From a virus: a stretch of DNA of 39,532 nt. The position numbers were made by a program, and so were the translations under genes. The notes under the pieces were generated by a model. That model was not told the DNA's origin, did no database searches, and worked only from the letters and a program-made list of their open reading frames with translations. The stretch is from IMG/VR virus record IMGVR_UViG_3300006751_000033, positions 1 through 39,532 of that record. One strand, given 5' to 3'. Shown here one piece after another: positions 23,401 through 31,700 of the stretch (the first letter of the stretch is position 1; every line of letters begins with the position of its first letter).

Positions 23401-24517
23401 ACGTCAACAAGCGGAAGCAGCGGCAGCTTTAGCCGAAGCAAACCGTATAGAAGCAGAGCGTGCGGCAGCAGAGCGTGTAGAGGCAGAACAACAAGAGGCT
23501 ATCGCAGGTTTAGAGGGTGTTGAAGAACCACCGTTAGATCCCAAAACTCAAGCCCAAGGAGTGCAGGCGCGTGCTGCGGCGACACTACGAAGACTGCTCG
23601 GGAAGCGACAAAGAGCATCTGCGGAAACGGCACCGACGCAAGAAGAAGCTGACGCTGTACTAAGTGACGCTGAACGAGATCGGGCGACGGCTGAACGTAT
23701 TAGACAACAGCGAGAAACAGATACGGCTATTGCGCAAGAGTCTGAGGAAGACACCGGTATTGCGGCAACCAACGAACAGGCCCGTCTTGCCGCAGAAGCC
23801 CGCGAAAGGTTGGATCAAGCAGATGCACTGGAAAGTACGCTCGAAGGTCAAGCAGCTATCGCTGAAGCTGAAAGAACGCCGACAAATCTGGAAGGCAGAG
23901 CCGACGAAACTGTGCGTTTGGCCCAAGAGCAAGCCACGGGCGACCAAACAGTCGCAGGCTTACTCGCTACGCCAGCCACACCAACCGAACTGGAGATAGA
24001 GCAAAAGCGTGCGGTAGCGGCAGAGAAGCGCAAAGAAGAAGAAGAAGACAAGCGGAAAAAAGATACTCAAATCGCCCAACAAGCTGCCGCAGGCGAAGGT
24101 ATTGACGCAACAGGCGTTACTCCGCCTACAGAGACTCAGACGGTAGAGGGTACCAATGATGAAGATGATGCCTTTAACATACAGTTTCAGTCGACGGGGC
24201 CTGAAGTCATAGACCCCCAAGGCGGTCCAAGCCTCAAGCCCGAAGCTGCGAAGGGGCCGACTGGTGCTCAAGACAAACAGCGTGCTCAGATACTTGCTGC
24301 CCTTCAAGGCAGAGAGAGTGCTGAGAGTAAGAAGCGCCAAGAGAGCGACAAGGGGCAACCAAGTCCCGCGTCACCGACAGAAACCGCAAAGGCCGGACCT
24401 GATACTATGGTTCCAAGTCTCAGTGACAAAGATAAAGCTGAAGCGAAATCACTCGTAGAGAAGATGCGCCAGATTCAGGACGTCATTTATGAAATGGACC
24501 AATCGGGAGTTGCGTAA
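20456..24517 (+). CDS. Very long coiled-coil virion protein, probably ejected
   Basis: A 1353-residue protein with GGAAG before ATG. Residues of about 30-310 are charged helix (KRQLE-type heptads). A region of about 320-700 is mixed and more folded (DDIGYVRYDENNRAIIS, NPVYYEVDGETGKPINGAYY). Residues of about 855-900 look like a TPR-like helical pair (ALAQTEAGYLDRAQKTLDKY). The last 400 residues are strongly charged, Ala/Glu/Gln/Arg-rich helix, with runs such as KRKEEEEDKRKKDT. The protein has no clear enzyme motif. Size, helical content and place between the membrane protein and the giant polyvalent protein fit an internal head or ejection protein that lines a trans-envelope channel. Confidence 0.55.
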   Translation: MSQSQITSTLILNYFKSRGMDTSKDQSQNPEFMRTYREIAESIRKWHDGEDRDEARRELEEMRLAFKERDSLRKHSADLARISVTEKGQIRSAGARVKSATIAARARVETSRARGFDAAVSKLEAELSTTIATKGAADRLATAIAGSLTAEGEYGGIPSSAYTKVLDWAAEQNIDFRNPKVLESLKDNQATYQSMKLFVQRAKTADDAQRNLVAQLDAEDATQAKLLAALDKAKQSDVDTVADLQRQLQLSTAKSAELVEGMDMGTDKATVSARIAKIDKENETLKILEARLAKMDAQLSAGTGPASEDAIIRGRIADVIGRDNFRQWAKDNGYTEDDIGYVRYDENNRAIISTFAPGAKTIRAMNQFEHQSTNPNRHSRLLGPSSRTNEIHVFDMVVDPATVERFKHSDGKWVISTDEDGIERYVTEGESRDYLSRYVRPTVKVGVGDDGKAYLKAGSEANPVYYEVDGETGKPINGAYYERAEGPKTWVPKAGDLGLVLRDAEGNATRYLQAEDLADVGAVDFSTATDEDRQALNSEYGDLKISVVDSPPAAATRTVTARRLKTDAMDVYHGQGGQNHRSYIDVSTNLEFRIDPTEIKNLKSYQTKSDTNFKDFANFLGSRRQTRIAEKAQDTSEIEYEEKMVNGVMTREYGSTKLNVFDKLQGKITGPDLKPDRAEASAITQERAAEAAQEDRQLAQDALDIARQDREAATKRFNEAAEDSQERKDAYAEMVAAQKVVRKSGEALSKIERKLARKADPAARVTGAELTDDGDVTDAAELVDAPTTTTTKPAPGEEEVDTDEPRSRTDIVTGEDVDVTSIAERGAVLAEASDLAEDLSLSRISADPTAYLRRLNRAYELSDNDPKYLPLIALAQTEAGYLDRAQKTLDKYTQTEGVDIGPDSMAIWVTEYLGSTKQERALAREDFDARMADREFKVTPMADEYSSVLADIPDIVASGDPTQAFADAQLRREGEHPDQIVARQQAEAAAALAEANRIEAERAAAERVEAEQQEAIAGLEGVEEPPLDPKTQAQGVQARAAATLRRLLGKRQRASAETAPTQEEADAVLSDAERDRATAERIRQQRETDTAIAQESEEDTGIAATNEQARLAAEARERLDQADALESTLEGQAAIAEAERTPTNLEGRADETVRLAQEQATGDQTVAGLLATPATPTELEIEQKRAVAAEKRKEEEEDKRKKDTQIAQQAAAGEGIDATGVTPPTETQTVEGTNDEDDAFNIQFQSTGPEVIDPQGGPSLKPEAAKGPTGAQDKQRAQILAALQGRESAESKKRQESDKGQPSPASPTETAKAGPDTMVPSLSDKDKAEAKSLVEKMRQIQDVIYEMDQSGVA

Positions 24518-24855
24518 TGGCTGATCAACGTAGCGTTATTGAAGGTGCCATACGTGGGATGCTGGGTTTGAGTGAGGCATCGACAGCGTCGTACACCAAA
24601 GCAACTGAGCGTGCGAAAGCAAGGACTGAAAAGATACAGGAAGAGTCTATGCCAGGTTTCGGTGACGAAGGTTTCAGTGAGGGTGCTGCCGCTGTTGGTC
24701 AACGCATAAGCCAAGGCGGGGGCAAGAAAGAAAAGGACGACAAGGACGATAAGCGTAAGTGGTGGAAGAAGAATCCTAATAAGAACGTGTCTGATCCTTC
24801 CGAGATAACATTTGGTAAGGGTACGGGTCAGATCGAAGTCGAACAGAGTGGGTAA
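24517..24855 (+). CDS. Small charged protein in the ejection block
   Basis: A 112-residue protein starting on TAATG overlap with the long gene. The N-terminal half is helical and small-residue rich (QRSVIEGAIRGMLGLSEAS). The C-terminal half is Lys/Asp-rich (GGGKKEKDDKDDKRKWWKK). No family recognised. The overlap and conserved direction show it belongs to this operon; it may be an accessory to the large proteins beside it. Confidence 0.55.
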   Translation: MADQRSVIEGAIRGMLGLSEASTASYTKATERAKARTEKIQEESMPGFGDEGFSEGAAAVGQRISQGGGKKEKDDKDDKRKWWKKNPNKNVSDPSEITFGKGTGQIEVEQSG

Positions 24856-24860
24856 GTAGT

Positions 24861-25709
24861 ATGTCGTCATTATTTGAACCTGGAGAAATGGAGGCACTTG
24901 CCGAGCAAGCGCGTGCGCAGGTACAGGAAGCACCGCCTACGGAAGTTACGCCGGCTGTGGAAGCTGCACCGACAGGTGACCCACCACCGGTAGATGACCC
25001 ACCACCAGTAGGTACTCCACCACCAGTTACGAAGACTTCGGCGCCTTCAAACGTAGTAGAAGAAGCGACCGAACGTGCCATGGGCTACGAAACTCTTGTA
25101 AGTGACGCACGAAAGAAAGCTGAACTGGACGCTGCTTTTGCCGAAGCCGCAGCAGAATCAGCCGGTCCAGGCGACACCGCCGTCATGAGAGGTCGCTTGG
25201 AAGGCGCAAAGGCGAAAGGCGCTGAAGCTATACGTGCGGCAGAAGAACAAGTAACAACGCCACTTGCGGGTGGTGCGGGTAAGAGCACTGTACCGATATT
25301 GACCGGGTTTGGTAAGGACGACGATCCTGTAAATGTGTTCGTCGCCGCAGCGCGTGTTGCAGCAAAACAGAAGCAAGTAGAGGACGACTCGGGCAAGGCA
25401 GACGCAAAACGAAAAAGCAAGATCCGCGAACTGGCTGAGATTAGGCGCCAACCAAAGGGTCGAAGGGGTTACGCCCATCGAGGTTATACTGCGGGGCAGA
25501 CCACAAGAATCACTGGTTTGAGCGAAGAGATTGACGAGTTGGGTCAGCAAATAGAAAACTTGGGTAACCTAAGTAAGGCGTTGGAGTCTATTCGAGTCAA
25601 AACACTTGGCGATCTACCGGTCAAGAAGAAAATGCTACAGGAAGAAAAGAAGAAACTTGAAGGTGAGCCCACAGAGTTTGACCCTGAACGTTCTCGACGC
25701 GCCCAATAG
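24861..25709 (+). CDS. Pro-rich and charged protein in the ejection block
   Basis: A 282-residue protein. The N-terminus has a helix (EMEALAEQARAQVQEAPP) and a Pro-rich linker with three six-residue repeats (DPPPVD, DPPPVG, TPPPVT) near residues 40-57. After this come Ala-rich and charged helices (VVEEATERAMGYETLVSDAR, RLEGAKAKGAEAIRAAEEQV) and a basic stretch (RRQPKGRRGYAHRGY), with a final coiled part. No enzyme motif seen. I infer a structural or chaperone role for the adjacent giant protein. Confidence 0.5.
   Translation: MSSLFEPGEMEALAEQARAQVQEAPPTEVTPAVEAAPTGDPPPVDDPPPVGTPPPVTKTSAPSNVVEEATERAMGYETLVSDARKKAELDAAFAEAAAESAGPGDTAVMRGRLEGAKAKGAEAIRAAEEQVTTPLAGGAGKSTVPILTGFGKDDDPVNVFVAAARVAAKQKQVEDDSGKADAKRKSKIRELAEIRRQPKGRRGYAHRGYTAGQTTRITGLSEEIDELGQQIENLGNLSKALESIRVKTLGDLPVKKKMLQEEKKKLEGEPTEFDPERSRRAQ
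24978..25031 (+). repeat. 18-bp tandem repeat coding for a Pro-rich linker
   Basis: Three 18-base units (24978-24995, 24996-25013, 25014-25031) encode DPPPVD, DPPPVG and TPPPVT. Each keeps the CCACCACC core. The period is six codons, so expansion or loss keeps the frame. Confidence 0.7.
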
Positions 25710-25721
25710 TTGGAAGGTTAA

Positions 25722-28700
25722 ATGGCAAACGGCATCTACATCGACCCCGATATTCGTCAAGAGCAGATTAACAAGCTTTCCAGTAGTCTGAATGTGTCAT
25801 CCGAAGAGGCTGCGACTCTATTCGATGAGCGTGTGGCTCAAGGATACGATGAACCAGAACCAGTTGAGGTGCCTGAGATTAAAGTGCCTGAGATTGAGCC
25901 GCCGAAACCGATAGAGCGGCCTCCGATAGAACGTCCCGAGGCACCTCGAATCACCAGCGACTACGGCGAAATGTCTGAGAAGCGTACACGGCCGCACCAG
26001 GGCATTGATATTGCGATGCCTATAGGTCAGCCGGTTCCATCCCTTTCATCAGGGACTGTCACTAAGATAGTTAAAGAAGAAGATGGCGACGGAGGCGGAC
26101 TGCGTGTTTATGTACGTGACGACACAGGTATGGAAACTCGGTACATGCACGCCAGTAGGTTTCCTGAAGACATTGAGGTTGGTACTCAAGTAGAAAAGGG
26201 TCAGCCTATTATGTTTGCCGGTGACACCGGACGCGCGACTGGACCTCACCTACACCTTGAGACGGGCAAGATTGAAAGCGGCGGTAAGTTTGTTCGTATA
26301 AATCCAAGCAAAGCTTACCCACAATACTTCAGTGTCGGACCTGGGCCGAGAGAGACACCCGAACACCTCCAACCAGACTTTAAGCTTGAGATACCTACAC
26401 TGCTGACCAGTCTTGAGTTTGCTCGCAGAGAAGTTACTGCTGGGAGAGATAAAGAGTCCAGTATTCCAAAAAAGATTGAACGGCATGCCCAAGAGATAGG
26501 CATTGACGTAAAACGTCTCCGAGAAGCAGCAGGGGTGCAAGGTATCTCACTTGGGTACATGGTAGACGAAGTCAGCAGGAAAGGTCGGCCCGCAGAAGAG
26601 GTCATCCAAGAAGCCAAAGACCGTGGGGTATACGCGTTCTTGGACCCCGAGCAACGTGCTGCGCGAAAGAAACGAGGGGCACTTGGTATAGAGAAAGCGG
26701 TAGCAGAGTTTCGAGAGACTGGCGATCACACAGTCTTATTGGACGAGTTTGGCGACGATGTCTACAATCCAGGCGAGGCGATGCCGTTCCTGGGAGGTCA
26801 GGCTGTTGACTTTGCTGATGTAGCGAAGCCAGATGAGCAGATGTATCAAGCGGCTTCATTGATTGCTGACGCGATAATGAATGACGATGAGGCGTCTAAG
26901 GTTGTCGATGCGTTTAGTGAGCACTACAACGGGGCTAAGAAGTACGCGGACAGCCGTACTCAACAGTATCTCAAGAAGAACAATCTCACACCTGCCAGTG
27001 AAGGTTACGCTGAAATGGAGCGTAAGTTCAGGGATAGATCCGTTAGAGAGATAGTTGCGCTCAAGACAGTCGGTATGTGGACTGGCCCGATTATCATGCC
27101 GGAAGAAGAACTACTGGAGTCCGCAGCCGACAAAGATCTATCTGATCGGTTCTTCGACGCGCTCAAGCCAACTGTTGAAGTTGTCGGTATTCGGAAGGTC
27201 GGCAATAAAACAGAACTTGTGGTCAGAGAAGAAAACCCACTACTCTACTTTCTCAACCTAATCGACATGGCAGCATCGGCTGGTGTGGGTGCTCTATCTG
27301 CCGAAGGTGACAGGCTTGAAGGTGCCGTTGAGGGCATGGAGGCTCGACGTAATCCGTTTGAGGCAGCGATTGATAGTGAGTTTGCTGAGAAGAACGCGGC
27401 AACCAAGACCATCGCGTTTATCGGTGGTGGCTTAATAACCATTCTGACTCCTGACCTATTGGTCGGCGCGGGTGGAGTGGCTAAACTATCATCGAAGCTG
27501 CTCGACGTAGTAACGACAAACCGTGCTGCCAAGAGAGGTAGTCAGCTTCTGGCGGATCTCTCAGTCGCACGGGGCGCAGAAGACTACGAAAAGGCGTCAG
27601 AACTCGAAGCAACATTGCGTAGTGAGTTCAAAGAAGCAGGCGGCTTAGCCGATCTTCTTGATGTTCTTGACATGGAAGCAGCCCACCTTTTAGCGAAAAA
27701 TAACCCCGAAATGATCGATGGCGAGTTTGTTCAAAAACTTGCGATCATTGATGCGTCTATAGTTAGCGACTCAAGCATTGGCCCAAGGGCGCTTGCTCTA
27801 CATCCATCTTTCCGTAAGCCTCGGTTGACTGCGACCGAAGGCAATAAAGGAGCAATGGGTGTCGGCTACGGTGGTGAGGGTGGTGGTCTGTATGAGACCC
27901 AAGATATTCTTGACGAGTTGAACGCAGCAAAGAACGAGATCCTGGCTTCTGGTACAGGCGGCAAGCTGACACAGCTACAGACAGCAAGCGGAAAAAACGT
28001 ACAAAAACTGGAAAGACTCGTTGAAGCTGTGGATGACCCCGAAGGTGCGCAGTTTATCGCGCGACTAAAAGATTCACTTGCAGATGCTATCGACGACCCG
28101 AAGGCATGGAGACATAGGTTTCACGGTGACGGAAACCTCGAAAGTGAGTTGGCTCAAATCACAGCACTTCGAGGCCCGACACAGGAACAGATTACGGAAG
28201 CAACAAACTACGCTCGACGGTTTCCTGCGCCCGAAGCGGAAGAAGTACTTAGAAAACTTCAAACCGAAGCGAAACTTGCTAAAGGTCGAAGGAAGAAGAT
28301 ACACAAACTCTTGGTTAAGATTGAGACAAAGGCCAAGAATGTTGAAGACCCGCTGGTCATCGTGGATCGCGCCATCGAGACAGTGCGGGCCAACAATGAA
28401 GCCCGTGGTATCGCAGCCAAGCTACTTAGTGAAACTCTATCAGGCTCAAGAAAACTCAAGCCAGTCACGGGCGACCCACGAATCGCGTTGCCCAAGGGTG
28501 CAGTAGAACTGAGTGGTGAGGCTAATGTCCTCGCAAACAAACTCGGGGACGCCTACGACGTCACTGATGAGCAGGCACGCGCTCTGGCAAGTATCATGGA
28601 TGCTCGGGCAAGAGCCTGGGGCACAGCCAACGGCAAACCCGCAAGAGACTACTTCAATCAGAATATCTCGAAGATCGTCAAAGGCGAAGACGTCAAGAAG

Positions 28701-31700
28701 CCCCTGTTTGAAATGAACGAAGTCGAAGGTGGGCTGGTCGAGATCACAACCAAAGAGATCAAAGACGCAGATGGCTTTGGCCTCATGTTCCGCGTACAAG
28801 ATGATGTCTTGTCAGTAAAGACGGTAGAGTTACCTCCCAACTTACGCGGTCAAGGTATTGGTGCGGCACTGTACGGACGCGCACTGCAACACGCCAAGTC
28901 TCTTGGTAAGGGCTTCGCCAGCGATGTAAGCCCAAGCCCTGACGCAATAAACGTATACGAAAAACTGATCAAGCGAGGCGCACCAATACGTAGGCGCCAA
29001 GTAGACCTGCCGGATGGCACATCGACACGACAATATATTGTGTCAGCCGATGACCTCGCCAAAGCTAACTTGAAGGGTCTTGAGACAATCACCCCAAAAG
29101 CTTCAGAAGTTGTGGCGGAGCAAGTTACTAAGACAGAACAAGTCTTGGGCATACGTAACTTAGACAGAGCAGGGTTCGAGTCAAAGATAAAAGAGTTGAA
29201 GACGGGTAAAGCTGTCGCACGTTTTCTTGCGAGTGATGCCGAAAATGCTTCTGACCGGATGATCGCGTTCCGTATCATTCCGTACCTTGACGACGTAACC
29301 GTAACCGTGGTGAACGATGGTGTAAGAGCGCCAAGTCGGATTGCTCAGACTTTCAAGTATTCTACCGCATCAGGTTTGTCCCAAATAGACTCGAAGACAA
29401 AAGGTGCGCGAGTATTCCTTCGCGGCATAGATATTGGCAATAACGGTATTAGCGCAGAAACTGTACTCCATGAACTGCTACACGCTGTCACCCAAAGACG
29501 TATCAAAGACGGATTGCTTATAGCTAATCAAGGGACTGAACTTAGCAAAGCCGTAATAGCACTCAATGACCTAACAAGGGTAGTTATTAAAGAGTGGGAG
29601 GCTGCTAAGTACCCCGTTGTACCGGGCAACCTAAACATGGATGAGTTGCTTGCCTGGGGTTTAAGCAACAAAGAGTTTCAAGATTGGCTACAAACAATCA
29701 AAGTTGGTGAGCAGACTGCGTTCAACAAGTTCGTACAGGTTATTGCTGACCTACTCGGTATACCTCGCGGAGAAACAAACGCATTAAGTGAGGTTCTTCG
29801 GCTTACTGACGATATTCTTCGTGCGCCGATTGAAGACCTACCTAAGACAAAGTTTCTCGGTAAGGGTGATGACGTTACAGTCGAAGTAGCAGCGGCTGAA
29901 ATGGCCACGACAAGGATGATGCCACCAGCAGTTGAGATTGCGTCAGACGGTCGAGCAGTGCTCAATGCGTTTGTGCAACCAACGCTCACGGGCGCTATTC
30001 GCGGCATGGCGCATGTGTTCAGACGTGACATCGATCCTAATGACTTAAAAGTCATTGAAGAATGGTGCGGGGTCAAGAACGGTCGGTGGACTGAGATTGC
30101 TGAAGAGAAGTGGGCGCGAGGCTTCGAGAGTTACTTGGCCGAGGGTATCGTACCCAATGATGCAGTACAGACCGTGTTCAATAAGTTCAAGGTCTGGATC
30201 ACCGAAGCGTATCGTGGCGTGATTGGCTCCCCTGTTGACGAGCAAGTACCAGACAACATTCGTCGCGTAATGGATCGGCTGCTCACAGAACAGCCGCCTG
30301 CTGAACCACCATTCAAGCGAACCTTAGAAGCGATGAGCCTGGGCAGCACCAGTCAGATTGTTGAGACTGATGTAGACCCGTTGATGGAGTTGGCAAAAGC
30401 TGCACGTAGTCAAGGCTTACGTAACTCAGAGCCCAAGCTGATCTTGTCTTCACTTGAACAGAACGGGGCAGTTGTCTTTACAAAACCTGTCGAGATCAAT
30501 GGCGTACGAAAGAAAGTGTGGACGGAAGAAGACATTGCTGAGTTGCAGTTAAATATGGAGTCTAAGTCTCGTATTGCGAAGCAAATGGAAGACGCACCAG
30601 AAATCTCTCTGCGCGATGTACCGAAAGCCGAAGCAGCCGAGGCAATCGACGAAAAAATACTTGCGGCAGTTGGTGGTGACGATGCGCTGCGTCGAACAGC
30701 GCGGTTGGCTGTTTACACCGTACTTGGTGGTGACAACGTTGGTGTCGTAATGCGTCGACTGCGTCCCGAGCACAGACACTCAGCGGAAGCTGCGAGTCGG
30801 TCAGCAGAACAAGCTATCGGTGACGCGATTACGCATGTGTCTGAAACAGGCTCTAAAGGTGGTATGGAGCGCCTGTTTCAGTTTCTTGGTGGAGTGAAGA
30901 CCAAGTTCAGGGCAGGTCGTGACGCTCTTTCATCGGGCGAGGACTTTATAGGCTTGTCGATGCTAACCATGCAGAACACTATTCAGTCTCTTGCAAAGGT
31001 TAAAACAACGGTAAAAGGGCCTGACGGTAAGAAGAAAACACTACTCGACTTCCTCGGTGACATGGCCGAGGCGACTGATGGGCCCGAAGGATTCAAGAAA
31101 GGCTACGAAGCTTTCATGAGTGTGGGATCGAACAAACAGGCAATGTCGAAGGTTTTTGACGCATTAGGCGACAAAGGCAATCAGATGTTTGCTGACCTTA
31201 TGGAGAGTTTCTACCAGGGGCAGAAGAAGCGCCCCGAAGAGGCTCAGTATTTGAAACTGATGATGGAAGCTACCGGATTACACATCGGTCAAGTTACGGA
31301 CCTCAAAGGCGTCGAAAGAGCCCAAGCGATGTTTGAAGGCATCGAAGATATATATGGTAGAGAGGGTGCCTTACGCGCGTCTGTTCTACTTGCTGCCCAC
31401 GGACAAGCCGCCCGTTCGCGCACTATTTGGTCAGGGTTGGGGCTCGCTATTGACCAAGATACGATGAAGGCTTGGAGAAGCTGGTTGAATGGTGAGACGA
31501 TTGACTCTGACATGATCCCGAAGATGCACGAAATGTTGCGTAACTACGGGATGCGTCCCGAGTTTGTTGATGATGCTGTAATGGAAGCAGGCTTTTACAT
31601 ACCAAGAGCAGCGAGAGAAAAACTCACAGAAGTATTGGCGAAAGCAAAAGTCATAGAAGACCCTGAAAAGATGACGAGTCTCCAAGAAGTAGGTTCGTTT

